DNA of 64,000 nt from Marinicella algicola (GCF_028401385.1 NZ_JAQOMR010000001.1:3206501-3270500); one strand, 5' to 3'; positions 1-9,386 are shown, numbered from the stretch's first letter. Notes: generated by a model from the letters alone, not told the origin. Numbers and translations: made by a program.

Positions 1-1
1 G

Positions 2-295
2 CTGGGCATCGGCGAGAATGTGCATGTCAGCATCGATGCCTTCAAGGGAGATGATTTCACCGGCAAGGTCGTGTCGTTCTCACCAGCTTCGGGCGCGGTC
101 TTCGCCCTGCTGCCGCCGCAAAACGCGACCGGCAACTTCACCAAGGTCGTCCAGCGCATTCCGGTGCATATCTCAATTCCAAAGGAGATCCTCGACAAGG
201 GCTATATGAAGGCCGGACTTTCAGTGACGGCGGAAGCCGATAGCCGCACCGCACCAGACGGCACGCTCGGCAAGGTCGTCGTCGACAACAACTGA
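2..295 (+). CDS. HlyD/EmrA-family membrane fusion protein, C-terminal end (partial)
   Basis: The window opens inside this gene; 97 residues remain, starting LGIGENVHVSIDAF. The segment has the beta-barrel and return-strand features of periplasmic adaptor proteins: 'GxxVxVxxDAF', then 'FTGKVVSFSPASGAVFALLPPQNATGNFTK', and the closing 'VPVxI' to 'GLSV' strands typical of EmrA/HlyD proteins. Such proteins bridge an inner-membrane exporter and an outer-membrane channel. A 14-helix DHA2 exporter follows 61 bases downstream on the same strand, so the pair should form an EmrAB-type multidrug pump. Family assignment is good; substrate unknown. Confidence 0.75.
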   Translation: MGIGENVHVSIDAFKGDDFTGKVVSFSPASGAVFALLPPQNATGNFTKVVQRIPVHISIPKEILDKGYMKAGLSVTAEADSRTAPDGTLGKVVVDNN

Positions 296-355
296 CCAGA
301 GCAACGGCGACCGCTGCCCCTTCCGGCCCGCACCTCCTCACCGGACAATTGAGAC

Positions 356-1957
356 ATGACAGAGATTGCCGACAGCCACGAACATAGCGGGAAAGCGCCT
401 GCGGAAACCCCGCAGGTACCATCAGACCATGTCAGCGCCCGCACCTGGGCGGCGTTCATCATCATGGCCTTCGGCATGTTCATGGCGATCCTCGACATCC
501 AGATCGTCGCCTCGGCCCTGACAGACATTCAGGCCGGCATTTCCGCAAGCGCCGACGAGATTGCCTGGGTGCAGACCTCCTACCTGATCGCCGAAGTGAT
601 CATGATCCCGCTTTCGGGCATTCTGGCGCGGATTTTCTCTACGCGCGTGGTTTTCTCCGTTTCGGCCGCAGCGTTTACCGCCTGCAGTGCGCTGTGCGCA
701 ACGGCGAATTCGATCGACCAGATGATCATCTTCCGGGCCCTGCAGGGGTTCATGAGCGGCGGCATGGTTCCGGCCGTGTTTGCGGTGGCGTTCACCGCCT
801 TCCCGCCCTCCAAACGCTCGACCGTTATCCCCGTTGTCGGCCTGGTGGCCACAATGGCACCGACCATCGGTCCAACCGTTGGCGGTTATCTCGTTGATGC
901 GTTTTCGTGGCACTGGCTGTTTCTCGTCAATGTCATACCCGGCATTCTGGTCGCCATCGGGGCATGGCTGCTGATCGATTTCGACAAGCCCGACCTGTCG
1001 ATCATGAAGCATTTTGACTGGATCGGCCTGATCGCAATGGCAGCGTTTCTGGGCTCGCTCGAATATTTCCTCGAAGAAGGCAATATCGAAGGCTGGTTCC
1101 AGGCCGACGTGATCCGCTACGCCTTCGTGGTGATGATCGTCTCGGGCATCTCATTCTTCTACCGATCCTTTACCAGCCGCTATCCGGTGGTGGACCTCAA
1201 GGCCTTCGGCAATTTCAACTTCGCCGTCGGCTCGATCTTCTCGTTTTCGCTCGGCGTCGGGCTTTACGGTCTGGTCTATCTGTTCCCGCTCTACATGGCG
1301 CGCATTCGCGGCTATGACGCACTGATGATCGGCGAAACCATGTTCGTGACCGGCGCCTTCATGATGGCGACGGCGCCGTTTGCCGGCATGCTGCAGAACA
1401 AGCTCGATCCGCGCGTGATGATGGGCATCGGCCTTGGGCTGTTTGCGCTCTGCACATGGCAAATGACGCATATCACCGCCGAATGGGACTATTGGGAACT
1501 ATTCTGGCCGCAGGCCGGGCGCGGCGTGGCGCTGATGATTTCGATGATCCCGGTGTCCAATATCGCGCTCGGAACACTGCCGCCACAGGACGTCAAGAAC
1601 GCCTCCGGGCTGTTCAACCTGACGCGCAACCTTGGCGGTGCAGTGGGCCTTGCCGTCATCAACACACTGTTGAGCCGCCGCGACGATTTTCACTACGACC
1701 GGCTGGCAGCAAGCGTGGATGCAGCAAGCCGCACGACACAGGAATGGGTCGGAACGCTGGAAGGGCTGTACTCCAGCCACGGTCTCGACGGTGAAAAGGC
1801 AGCCCTGATGCAACTTGGACAGATGATCTCGCAGCAGGCCTGGCTGCTTGCCTTCATCGATGTCTTTGTGCTTTTGACAGCGCTGTTCGCCTTCCTCACC
1901 ATCTGCATCTTTCTGGTGCGCAAGCCGAAGGAAGGTTCCGGCGGCGCGGGCCACTGA
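356..1957 (+). CDS. emrB: DHA2 (EmrB/QacA) family major facilitator drug efflux protein
   Basis: A 533-residue inner-membrane protein with about 14 hydrophobic segments, the usual size for the DHA2 drug:H+ antiporter family. Family signatures include the first helix with 'MAILDIQIV', the motif 'WVQTSYLIAEVIMIPLSG', and 'FRALQGFMSGGMVP' (motif C-like region following at 'APTIGPTVGGYL'). It lies directly behind an EmrA-like adaptor and is followed by a convergent TetR gene. Together they resemble a regulated multidrug efflux unit, with the promoter outside the window. Substrate not predictable. The frame is intact, unlike many neighbours. Confidence 0.9.
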   Translation: MTEIADSHEHSGKAPAETPQVPSDHVSARTWAAFIIMAFGMFMAILDIQIVASALTDIQAGISASADEIAWVQTSYLIAEVIMIPLSGILARIFSTRVVFSVSAAAFTACSALCATANSIDQMIIFRALQGFMSGGMVPAVFAVAFTAFPPSKRSTVIPVVGLVATMAPTIGPTVGGYLVDAFSWHWLFLVNVIPGILVAIGAWLLIDFDKPDLSIMKHFDWIGLIAMAAFLGSLEYFLEEGNIEGWFQADVIRYAFVVMIVSGISFFYRSFTSRYPVVDLKAFGNFNFAVGSIFSFSLGVGLYGLVYLFPLYMARIRGYDALMIGETMFVTGAFMMATAPFAGMLQNKLDPRVMMGIGLGLFALCTWQMTHITAEWDYWELFWPQAGRGVALMISMIPVSNIALGTLPPQDVKNASGLFNLTRNLGGAVGLAVINTLLSRRDDFHYDRLAASVDAASRTTQEWVGTLEGLYSSHGLDGEKAALMQLGQMISQQAWLLAFIDVFVLLTALFAFLTICIFLVRKPKEGSGGAGH

Positions 1958-1981
1958 TCCCTGGTATGAGCGCTGGTGAAT

Positions 1982-2674
1982 TCAGGTACGGACGGAATAG
2001 CCGCTCAAGAACAGCGCAACGGCATTGTCTGCCATTTCGGAGATTTCCACTGCGCTCGGCGGTTCATCCATCAGGCCGAAAAGGCGCTGCTTCCACAAAT
2101 GCCCGGTGGAAAGCTCGAGAAGCTGAACGGCAGCAAGACGCGGATCACGGGCTGCAAGTTCACCGGTCCTGATGCGCGCGGCGACAAAGTCACTCAGCGT
2201 GTCCACCAGATTTCCGGGATGATCGCCGAAGAAGGAGCGCACGAGTTCGGGAAACCGCTCGGCAACTCCGATGGCGATCCGCATCGCCTTGACCGTTTCC
2301 TCGCAGGTCATGCCGGTGGCAAGGCGCACGGAGAAGCGCTTGAGTATCTCTTCGACCGGCCCCTCGGTATTCAGCGTGGTGCGCAGATCCTCGAAAATCT
2401 TCTGCTTGGCCTCGAGGATAATGGTCTGAAACAACTCGCCCTTGTTCTCGAAATAGACGTAGATCGTGCCTTTGGAAACACCGGCCGCCCGGGTGATATC
2501 GTTCATGCTGGCAGCATCGAAGCCGACACTCATAAAAACCTGCCGGGCGCCTTCCACAATCTGCTTGCGCTTGACCGGGTCTTCCCCTGCCGCATGGCGC
2601 CCCATGCGCCGCAACGCGCAGCGCGTTGGCTCATCGCGCCGGCAAAACCTGCTTTTCGATTTCCCAAAAACCAT
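1982..2674 (-). CDS. TetR/AcrR-family transcriptional regulator
   Basis: A 230-residue protein with the N-terminal TetR helix-turn-helix: 'RKQIVEGARQVFMSVGFDAASMNDITRAAGVSKGTIYVYFENKGELF'. The C-terminal half is a helical ligand-binding domain of the AcrR type. The first ATG (2674) is used here; an in-frame ATG at 2605 (MGRHAAGEDPVKR) gives a more standard N terminus and is equally possible. It converges on the emrAB-like pair, so control of that pump is a reasonable inference, but the pump promoter is not in the window. A GAAC-N6-GTTC palindrome lies about 105 bases upstream. Confidence 0.88.
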   Translation of the reverse strand: MVFGKSKSRFCRRDEPTRCALRRMGRHAAGEDPVKRKQIVEGARQVFMSVGFDAASMNDITRAAGVSKGTIYVYFENKGELFQTIILEAKQKIFEDLRTTLNTEGPVEEILKRFSVRLATGMTCEETVKAMRIAIGVAERFPELVRSFFGDHPGNLVDTLSDFVAARIRTGELAARDPRLAAVQLLELSTGHLWKQRLFGLMDEPPSAVEISEMADNAVALFLSGYSVRT

Positions 2675-2778
2675 TTCAACTTTCTTGCCGACACAATCCG
2701 GATACAGGAAATGCGCCGTCAGCCTTTCACGTTTTCCCTAGGGATACGCTGTGGCCCGGCGCATTTCAATCAATTAGT

Positions 2779-2792
2779 GAACTGATCGGTTC
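2779..2792. promoter_or_regulatory. Candidate TetR operator (palindrome GAACTGATCGGTTC)
   Basis: GAAC-TGATCG-GTTC is a near-perfect palindrome between the TetR gene and hslO, with GTGA/TCAC outside it extending the symmetry. TetR-family proteins bind such 14-20 bp dyads, often in their own promoters. Role inferred from symmetry and position only. Confidence 0.35.
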
Positions 2793-2813
2793 GATCACTC
2801 AGCATTCACAGCT

Positions 2814-3803
2814 TCAGGCTTTCCTGACCTCATCAGGCGTATAAACATAGGCCGTCGAGCAGAATTCGCAGGTCACCGTAATGTTGCCGTCCTCGACGCT
2901 TTCATCGACCTCTTCAGCCGTAAAACCCTTGAGCACGTCCAGAATACGTTCCCGAGAGCAGCTGCAGCGGTCATAGACCTCCTGCGCCGGATAGACCGTG
3001 ACACCGCGCTCGTGAAACAACCGGTAAAGCAGGCGCTCGGCCCCCACTTCCGGATCGGTCATCTCGTCGAGATCAATGGTCTCGACCAGCGCCTGGGCCT
3101 CCGTCCACGCATCGTCAGGGGCATGGGAAAAGTTGCCGTCATCACCATCACCGCCGTGAAGATCGGGCTGGCGCATACGGCCTGCCTCCTCGGGCAGAAA
3201 CTGTGCGACCAGACCGCCGGCCCGCCAGCGTTCACGCGGCTGGCCGTCATCGTCGCGGTCGAGCAGTTGGGCGACACCGAGCCGGACGGCAGTCGGTATC
3301 TGTTCCGACTGCCGGAAATAGCCCATAGCGATCTCTTCGAGCGAACGTCCGTCAAGCTGCACAATGCCCTGATAGGGCTGCATGTAATTGCCCTGATCAA
3401 TGGTGAACGCAAGAACGCCACTGCCGAGCAGGTCTTCGGGCGCCGCCTTGCCCGCATCCAGGGCAGCAGCCAGCGCTTCTTCGTCATAACGGGCATAGCC
3501 CCTGAGCGCATCCGGCGTCGAGAAATCGGCGACCAGAAGATCGACAGCCCCGTCGCTCTTGGTCTGAACGGTAAACTTGCCCTGAAACTTCAGCGACGTG
3601 CCGATCAGCGCCGTCAGCACCACGACTTCGGCCAGAAGTCGCGCGACGGGCTCGGGATAGTCGTGGCGCGACAAGATGGTATCGAGCAGCGGCCCGAGCT
3701 GAACCGTGCGGCCGCGCACATCGAGCGCATCGACCTGAAAGGGCACAACCATGTCGTCACCGGCGAAGCCGAGCTCGCCGAGTTGCTTTTTCAAATCCTG
3801 CAT
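2814..3803 (-). CDS. hslO: Redox-regulated molecular chaperone Hsp33
   Basis: Cytosolic holdase chaperone switched on by oxidation; 329 residues from ATG 3803, which has an AAGGAG ribosome site 7-8 bases upstream (a longer in-frame reading from 3866 lacks one). The C-terminal zinc/redox switch is visible as CxC ('RCSCSRERI') and CxxC ('CEFC') separated by about 33 residues, the pattern required for disulfide activation. The substrate-binding core includes 'TVQTKSDGAVDLLVADF' and 'FTIDQGNYMQPYQGIVQL'. It is followed upstream-to-downstream by argF in the same orientation, an arrangement common in Rhizobiales. Confidence 0.95.
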   Translation of the reverse strand: MQDLKKQLGELGFAGDDMVVPFQVDALDVRGRTVQLGPLLDTILSRHDYPEPVARLLAEVVVLTALIGTSLKFQGKFTVQTKSDGAVDLLVADFSTPDALRGYARYDEEALAAALDAGKAAPEDLLGSGVLAFTIDQGNYMQPYQGIVQLDGRSLEEIAMGYFRQSEQIPTAVRLGVAQLLDRDDDGQPRERWRAGGLVAQFLPEEAGRMRQPDLHGGDGDDGNFSHAPDDAWTEAQALVETIDLDEMTDPEVGAERLLYRLFHERGVTVYPAQEVYDRCSCSRERILDVLKGFTAEEVDESVEDGNITVTCEFCSTAYVYTPDEVRKA

Positions 3804-3844
3804 AATTTGTCTCCTTCGCCCCGTTTCAAGGGGAGACCGGTGGC

Positions 3845-4764
3845 TCAGTCGATTGCGCCGAGACACCAGGCCATTACGGATTTCTGGGCGTGAAGCCGGT
3901 TCTCGGCTTCATCGAACACGACCGATTGCGGCCCGTCCATCACCTCGTCAGTCACTTCGTCGCCGCGATGAGCCGGCAAGCAGTGCATGAAGATCGCATC
4001 ATCTGCGGCGCGCGCCATCAGGTCGGCATTGACCTGGAACGGCTGGAACACATTGTGTCCGCGCGCCTTGTGCTCCTGGTTCATCGAAACCCAGGTATCG
4101 GTCACCACGCAGTCAACGCCGGCAACGGCTTCCTTGGCATCGTCAAAGAAGCTCACCTCGGCGCCCTCGCTGCGCGCCCATTCAACAAAGCGGCTGTCCG
4201 GTTCCGATCCCGGAGGCACGGCAATATTGATGTTGTATTTGAACCGCCCTGCACCTTCCAGGAAGGAATGCAGCACGTTGTTGCCATCGCCGGTCCAGGC
4301 GATGGTCTTGCCGGTCACCGGCCCCAGATGCTCCTCGAAGGTCTGCAGATCGGCCATGATCTGGCAGGGATGGGTGGCATCGGTCAGACCGTTGATCACC
4401 GGCACGCTCGCGTATTCGGCCAGTTCCAGAAGCCGCGAATGATCGGTGGTGCGGATCATGATCGCGTCGACATAACGCGATAGCACCCGGGCCGTATCGC
4501 CGATCGTCTCGGCACGGCCAAGCTGCATGTCCTTGCCGGACAGCACCAGCGTGTCACCGCCAAGCTGACGCATGCCGATATCAAACGACACACGGGTGCG
4601 CGTCGACGGCTTTTCGAAAATCATCGCCAACACCTTGCCGGCAAGCGGCTTGTCGGCGGTACCCGCTTTTGCGCGACCTTGCGTGTGGCCGCATCATCAA
4701 GGATGTCCCGCAGCGCGGATGCCGAAACGGCGGAGAGGTCGAGAAAATGTCTCGGAGAGGACAT
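3845..4764 (-). CDS. argF: Ornithine carbamoyltransferase (one frameshift near 4667)
   Basis: Makes citrulline from ornithine and carbamoyl phosphate in arginine biosynthesis. The carbamoyl-phosphate motif 'FEKPSTRTR', 'HPCQIMADL', 'DGNNVLHS' and the ornithine-site loop '[12 protein letters not shown]' are all present. The N terminus ([20 protein letters not shown]...) is in another frame from ATG 4764; adding one base to the T4 run at 4667-4670 (A on the coding strand) joins both parts into 306 residues, the normal length. The gene follows argD by 21 bases, so the two are co-transcribed. A one-base sequencing deletion is the likely cause of the break. Confidence 0.93.
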
Positions 4765-4785
4765 GGAACTACTCTTTCTAATGCT

Positions 4786-5982
4786 TCATGCGGACCGGGC
4801 GGGCGAAACCGACAGTTTCGCCGCAGCGCGCGAAAGCCGCGCAAGACCGTCCCGGACCTCTTCGTCACTGACCGTCAGCGGCGGCAGCAGGCGCACGACG
4901 TTGTCGCCAGCGGGAACCGAAAGCAGCTTTTCATCGCGCATAGCCTCGACCAGAGCACCGGCCGGCACCTTTGCCTTGACGCCAACCATCAGGCCTTCGC
5001 CACGGATTTCCTCGATCACATCGGGATAGCGGTCCTGGATCTCGGCAAGTCCCTGGCGGAACAACAGCCCCATTTCCCTGACATGGGCCAGAAAGCCATC
5101 CTCCAGCACCACATCAAGAACGGCATTGCCGACAGCCATGGCCAACGGATTGCCACCAAATGTCGTGCCATGCACGCCCGGCACCATGGCGGAGGCCGCC
5201 TCGTTGGTGGCCAAGCAGGCGCCGACGGGAAAACCACTGCCGATCCCCTTGGCGATCGCCATGATATCAGGCGCAACTCCGGTCTGTTCATAGGCAAACA
5301 GCGTTCCGGTCCGCCCGACACCGGTCTGCACCTCGTCGAAGATCAACAACAGGCCTTGTTCATCGCAAAGCGCACGCAGCGCCTGAAGGAACGCCTTGTC
5401 GACCGTGCGCACACCGCCTTCGCCCTGGATCGGTTCGATCATCAGCGCGGCCGTTGTCTCACCCACCGTCTCCTTCAAGAGATCTAGGTCACCGGCGGGA
5501 ATCTGAACAAAGCCCGGCGCTTTCGGGCCGAAGCCCTCCATATACTTCGCCTGTCCGCCGGCGGCAATCGTCGCCAGTGTCCGGCCATGGAAAGCTCCCT
5601 CAAAGGTGACGATATCGATCTTCTCAGGGTTTCCCCTGGAATAATGATAACGCCGCGCGGTCTTGATCGCCGCTTCCAGCGCTTCCGCACCGGAATTGCT
5701 GAAGAATACCTTGTCGGCGAAAGTGGCTTGGGTCAGCCGCTCCGCCAACCGTTCCTGTCCCGGAACCTGATAGAGGTTGGAGACGTGCCACAGCTTTTCG
5801 GCCTGGTCCTGCAGCGCCGCAACCAGATGTGGATGGGCATGCCCAAGCGAATTGACAGCAATACCGGCGGCAAAATCAAGATATCGCTCGCCCTTGTCGC
5901 TCACAAGCCAGACGCCTTCACCGCGCTCGAAGCGAAGCGGTATTCTGGCGAACGTGTTGAACAGCGGCGATATTCCGGACAT
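4786..5982 (-). CDS. argD: Acetylornithine aminotransferase
   Basis: PLP-dependent class III transaminase that converts N-acetylglutamate semialdehyde to N-acetylornithine; many also act on succinyldiaminopimelate. The protein is 398 residues from ATG 5982 ([23 protein letters not shown]). The open frame reaches 6108, but the extra 42 residues have no family counterpart and would include the promoter. Hallmarks are '[18 protein letters not shown]' (cofactor phosphate region), '[10 protein letters not shown]', '[14 protein letters not shown]' and 'AIAKGIGSG' with the Schiff-base lysine. It is the first gene of the argD-argF unit. Confidence 0.94.
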   Translation of the reverse strand: MSGISPLFNTFARIPLRFERGEGVWLVSDKGERYLDFAAGIAVNSLGHAHPHLVAALQDQAEKLWHVSNLYQVPGQERLAERLTQATFADKVFFSNSGAEALEAAIKTARRYHYSRGNPEKIDIVTFEGAFHGRTLATIAAGGQAKYMEGFGPKAPGFVQIPAGDLDLLKETVGETTAALMIEPIQGEGGVRTVDKAFLQALRALCDEQGLLLIFDEVQTGVGRTGTLFAYEQTGVAPDIMAIAKGIGSGFPVGACLATNEAASAMVPGVHGTTFGGNPLAMAVGNAVLDVVLEDGFLAHVREMGLLFRQGLAEIQDRYPDVIEEIRGEGLMVGVKAKVPAGALVEAMRDEKLLSVPAGDNVVRLLPPLTVSDEEVRDGLARLSRAAAKLSVSPARSA

Positions 5983-6052
5983 GGCGGTTAAACTCCCGGC
6001 AAGGACAAGATGCCAGCCTTTTGGGTCTGTGGCGGTTGCAGAAATTAAAAAT

Positions 6053-6105
6053 GCCGCCTCAGGCGGCGGCTGGGCATATATTGTCATCTCCAACCCCAAT
6101 GTCAA
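6053..6105 (-). promoter_or_regulatory. argD promoter with 5' leader hairpin
   Basis: On the minus strand TTGACA (6100-6105) and ATATAT (6076-6081) are 18 bases apart, a strong sigma-70-type pair. Just downstream is GCCGCC-TGA-GGCGGC (6053-6067), followed by ATTTTTAATTT. The predicted start point lies at or just before this hairpin, so it would form the 5' end of the argD message rather than a terminator. A 5' stem of this kind can protect a transcript; an attenuator or short RNA is the alternative if the real start is further upstream. The rest of the 5983-6360 gap shows nothing else recognisable. Confidence 0.5.
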
Positions 6106-6360
6106 CAAATGCAGTGCGGCCCAGCACTTTGCAGGCGCATCACATTATAAATCCGAAAAACACCAAGTTGGGGAAAACCACGAAAAAGGATTCAGGTGAT
6201 TCGCTGTCACCTTGCCACGATAGTGCCATCGGCCTAACTTAGGACCAACAGAATACTGCAGGCGGCGGATCTGATCACCCGGATTGGCGACACTTTCCTG
6301 TTTCGGAGACATTCCGGAGCATGGTGACTGATTCCGCCCGCAAACAGCCGGAGATAACGC

Positions 6361-6926
6361 ATGAGCTGGACAGACGAGCGTGTTGAAAAACTCAAACAAC
6401 TCTGGTCCGAGGGGTTGAGCGCGAGCCAGATCGCCAATCAGCTCGGCGGCGTGAGCCGCAACGCCGTGATTGGCAAGGTTCACCGTCTGGCGCTGCCCGG
6501 CCGCGCCAAGAGCGGCGGCACACCATCGTCAAGCGCAACCCGCGCAACGGCACGCAACACCGCCCCGCCGCGCGCTCCCAACTTTGCTGCGCGCGCCGGT
6601 GGCCGCAAGCCTTCGGATGCCCCTGCATCCACGCCTTCCAGCAGCGCGCCCGCACCGCAGGCGCGACCGCGCTGAAGCAGGAATTCGTTGCTGAGACAGA
6701 AGCAGCTCCCGAGCAGAAAACCGCGCCGAACAACAATGTCGTGCCGATCATGCGCAAGATCGCGCTGACGGACCTGACCGAGCAGACCTGCAAATGGCCG
6801 GTCGGCGACCCGACCCAGGACGACTTCTACTTCTGCGGCTGCGAGGTCCCCGAAAACACGCCCTATTGCGCTTATCATGCAAAGCTCGCTTATCAGCCCG
6901 TGAGCGAACGCCGCCGGGCAAGCTGA
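6361..6926 (+). CDS. gcrA: Cell-cycle regulator GcrA (one frameshift near 6650-6672)
   Basis: GcrA is an alphaproteobacterial sigma-70 cofactor that activates cell-cycle genes at CcrM-methylated GANTC promoters. The N terminus 'MSWTDERVEKLKQLW', then 'SEGLSASQIANQLGGVSRNAVIGKVHRLAL', is the conserved DNA-binding part, followed by a low-complexity Ala/Pro/Ser linker. The C-terminal sigma-interaction domain ('TCKWPVGDP', 'FCGCEVPENTPYCAYHAKLAYQP') sits one base out of frame; one missing base in the GC-rich linker explains it. Restored length is about 188 residues, normal for the family. As gcrA is conserved and important, the break is probably a sequence error. Confidence 0.92.
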
Positions 6927-6955
6927 TCGGCACACGCAGAACAGGCACCAATCAA

Positions 6956-6987
6956 AGACCCTCACGGCAATGCCGTGAGGGTCTTTT
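6956..6987 (+). terminator. Rho-independent terminator of gcrA
   Basis: A stem AGACCCTCACGGCA / TGCCGTGAGGGTCT (14 bp, 2-base loop) ends in TCTTTT. It lies 30 bases after the gcrA stop and abuts the left end of the insertion sequence. Confidence 0.9.
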
Positions 6988-6988
6988 A

Positions 6989-7009
6989 GGCTCTGACGCG
7001 ATCTCGATG
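6989..7009 (+). repeat. Left terminal inverted repeat of the ISL3-family element
   Basis: Begins GGCTCTGAC and ends CGATG; pairs with the reverse complement of 8613-8633 at 17 of 21 positions. Confidence 0.88.
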
Positions 7010-7012
7010 GCA

Positions 7013-8566
7013 TCAGGACGCTCCGACGACACGCGCCTCGAGTAGATCGAGTTTTCCCCGTCCGTACATCTGCCGTTTGACGAGTTTGAGTTTGGTAATC
7101 TGCCCTTCGGTTTGACCATTCGACCACTTTGAGCTGATCGCATTTTGGACCGCGGCCCTATCGCGGATGACGCCGTTGGCGAAGGAGGCAACCAGGCTTT
7201 TAGTCGCACGGTCGATCCAGGCTTCCAGATCATCTTTGGACTTGTGGCGCAGCATTTCATGGAAGCCCTCAACGACTTCCCTGGCTTCGACAAGGTCTGG
7301 CAGACTTTCTTCAATGGCTGCAACCGTTATCGTTTGGGCCTTGGTCAGGTTGTTCCGTTCAAGCGTCATCAGGCGGACGACCGTACGGGCGGCCGGCGCA
7401 TAGCCGAGACCGCTTTCGGCCTTTTCAGCACGCCGACGCCGCGTTGCCCATTCGGTGACGACCCGCAGGCTGCCGTCGAAGCCAGCCAATCGAAGTTGCC
7501 GCCATAGCTCAGCTCCGTTTCGCAGTCCGGCATCCCATTGCGTTTCAAGCCAAGGCAGATACGGCTCGAGCGAGCTTTGTCGGACCCGGAAGATGTCGGT
7601 ACGCTGACCCCGGACGACACTGCGGACCAGTTTTCGGCTGTATCCGGTTCTTCGCACGATTTCCTTGATGGACACGCCGTTGGCAACGAACCCGCGTATA
7701 ACGGCATTGGCTTCCTCACGCCGCAGATAACCTTCGTATTGCAGGCGCTCCGCGGCAGTGAGTAGCTTCGGGTGAACGGTTGCTGTGCCAATTACCATGC
7801 GGACCTGTCGCATAGATTTGCGTACAGCGTCGAGAAAGGCGTGGCTGGCGTTCTCCATAAGGTGCCAACGGTCTGCGATCTGGTCGGCCTGCGGCAGGGC
7901 CTGTGCGGCAGCCTGTGCATATCCGCCTCCGCGGTCTCGTGCGATCATTTCAATCTGGGGCTGCTGGGCCAGCCAGGCTTTGGCTGTCGCCGGCTCCCGA
8001 TCTGGCAATAATGCGATTGTTTTTCGCCGCTCAAGATCGCAAATGATCGTGCCATACCGATGATTGCGACGCCATGCCCAATCATCTATCCCGATGACGC
8101 TCGGTGGTATTGGCGGTGGGCGATCATACCGCCGAACGGTGCGCAACAGCGTATCATTGCTCACCGGAAATCCGAGGCGATCCGCAAGTCGGGCTGCTGG
8201 TCGACCGCCCAATGCAAGCGCGAGATGGCGAACCAAGGTGTCCAGACGCGCTGTCCTGCGGGCCATCGGTCGGACCACGTCATCGCCGAACCGCTCGGCG
8301 AAAATCTTTTGACTGCAATTGCCGACCCCGCAAATGAACCGTCGGACGGTCAGATGCAATTCGATCCGTCGTCCGCAACACGGTAGATCGCCAATCACCC
8401 GCGTGTAGCGGCTATGAACACGATAAGACGCCGTGCCACATTGAGGACATGAGCTACAGCTCGAAGCAGCACGTGCGGAGATCGCGATTGCCGTGGCATC
8501 CTCGCGAGTTGTTTCCACCACAAATTCGGCTGGGATCAGACCGGAAAGACGAAATTGGGAGCGCAT
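7013..8566 (-). CDS. ISL3-family transposase
   Basis: A 517-residue transposase. The N-terminal zinc-finger region ('CSSCPQCGTASYRVHSRYTRVIGDLPCCGRRI') is followed by the ISL3 catalytic core: 'VIGIDDWAWRRNHRYGTIICDLE' (first Asp), 'IEMIARDRGGGYAQAAAQALPQADQIADRWHLMEN' (second Asp region), and the distal 'SKWSNGQTEGQITKLKLVKRQMYGRGKLDLLEARV' with the catalytic Glu in 'NGQTEG'. The gene fills the element and its frame is intact, so it could be active. Best assigned to the ISL3 family; subgroup not determined. Confidence 0.95.
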   Translation of the reverse strand: MRSQFRLSGLIPAEFVVETTREDATAIAISARAASSCSSCPQCGTASYRVHSRYTRVIGDLPCCGRRIELHLTVRRFICGVGNCSQKIFAERFGDDVVRPMARRTARLDTLVRHLALALGGRPAARLADRLGFPVSNDTLLRTVRRYDRPPPIPPSVIGIDDWAWRRNHRYGTIICDLERRKTIALLPDREPATAKAWLAQQPQIEMIARDRGGGYAQAAAQALPQADQIADRWHLMENASHAFLDAVRKSMRQVRMVIGTATVHPKLLTAAERLQYEGYLRREEANAVIRGFVANGVSIKEIVRRTGYSRKLVRSVVRGQRTDIFRVRQSSLEPYLPWLETQWDAGLRNGAELWRQLRLAGFDGSLRVVTEWATRRRRAEKAESGLGYAPAARTVVRLMTLERNNLTKAQTITVAAIEESLPDLVEAREVVEGFHEMLRHKSKDDLEAWIDRATKSLVASFANGVIRDRAAVQNAISSKWSNGQTEGQITKLKLVKRQMYGRGKLDLLEARVVGAS

Positions 8567-8612
8567 GGCATTGGTTCTCCAACGAAAACCGTGTCAGCAG
8601 AGTCCCAAATAT

Positions 8613-8633
8613 CATCAAAATTGAGTCAGAGCC
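8613..8633 (-). repeat. Right terminal inverted repeat of the ISL3-family element
   Basis: Reads GGCTCTGACTCAATTTTGA on the minus strand from its outer end; partner of 6989-7009. Confidence 0.88.
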
Positions 8634-8665
8634 TTTTTATCTGCTGATGAATTTGTCGCCCGGAT

Positions 8666-9265
8666 TCAGGCCGCACGACGCAGTGGTTTGACCCGTGCCG
8701 ATGGTGCCCTGGCACCCGTTGCAACGAGAACACCGACTGCACCGGCAAGCCAGCTATCCTTGAGCTCCAGACCAAGAAAGCGGCGGCGCTCGAACGGGCC
8801 GGGCATGACAAGGCATTCCGCCTTGCCGGCCGAGAAGCCGAAGCGCTGATAATATTCCGGATCACCGACCAGCAGGATCGCACCGTGGCCGCGCGCCGCA
8901 GCAGCCGCAATCGCCGCACGCATCAGGGCCGAGCCGACGCCCTTGCCGTTTGCGCCGGGGTCGACCGCGAGCGGGCCAAGCAGCAGAGCCGGAACAGCGC
9001 GACCGGACGCATTCACACCGGCATCAACATGCCAAAGCCGAACCGTGCCGATCACCACACCATCGCGGTCGCAAGCAACAAGCGCCAGACCTTCGGCCGG
9101 CAAACGATTGCGGCGAAGCTTCTCCGACGACTTCCGCTTCCGCATCGCGCCCATGGCACGATCAAGAAGGTTTTCACGCGCGACGACATCGAAAGCGACT
9201 TCCTCCGAGATCGTGAAAGCCGGGGTGCCTGCGACAATAGTATCGTCCTGAAAGAAAGGGGCCAT
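8666..9265 (-). CDS. GNAT-family N-acetyltransferase
   Basis: A 199-residue acetyl-CoA-dependent acetyltransferase of the YhbS-like branch. The cofactor motif is 'LLGPLAVDPGANGKGVGSALM' (the RxxGxG/A-type loop, here NGKGVG), followed by 'GHGAILLVGDPEYYQRFGFS', characteristic of this branch. ATG 9265 (MAPFFQDDTIVAG) is preferred to 9292. It lies 121 bases downstream of ornithine decarboxylase on the same strand, a pairing seen in other Rhizobiales, so polyamine-linked acetylation is a possible but unproven role. Confidence 0.85.
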   Translation of the reverse strand: MAPFFQDDTIVAGTPAFTISEEVAFDVVARENLLDRAMGAMRKRKSSEKLRRNRLPAEGLALVACDRDGVVIGTVRLWHVDAGVNASGRAVPALLLGPLAVDPGANGKGVGSALMRAAIAAAAARGHGAILLVGDPEYYQRFGFSAGKAECLVMPGPFERRRFLGLELKDSWLAGAVGVLVATGARAPSARVKPLRRAA

Positions 9266-9386
9266 CAGACCAATTCCCCAAAACAGCCTCAAAGACCGGC
9301 AGCGTTTATCGCACCGGCGTGCTACCGAGACTGCGACCGCAGGAGGGCCGCAGTCTCACTTCACACCCGTCATCCGAAGAAGGCTC

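Larger units (their letters stand above)
6989..8633. mobile_element. ISL3-family insertion sequence
   Basis: A 1645 bp element bounded by imperfect 21-bp terminal inverted repeats that both begin GGCTCTGAC (6989-7009 and 8613-8633, 17 of 21 positions identical). It carries one intact transposase gene on the minus strand. It inserted immediately after the T-tract of the gcrA terminator. ISL3 elements usually make 8-bp target duplications; the flanks GTCTTTTA (left) and TTTTTATC (right) are both T-rich but not identical, so no clear duplication is visible. Confidence 0.9.
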
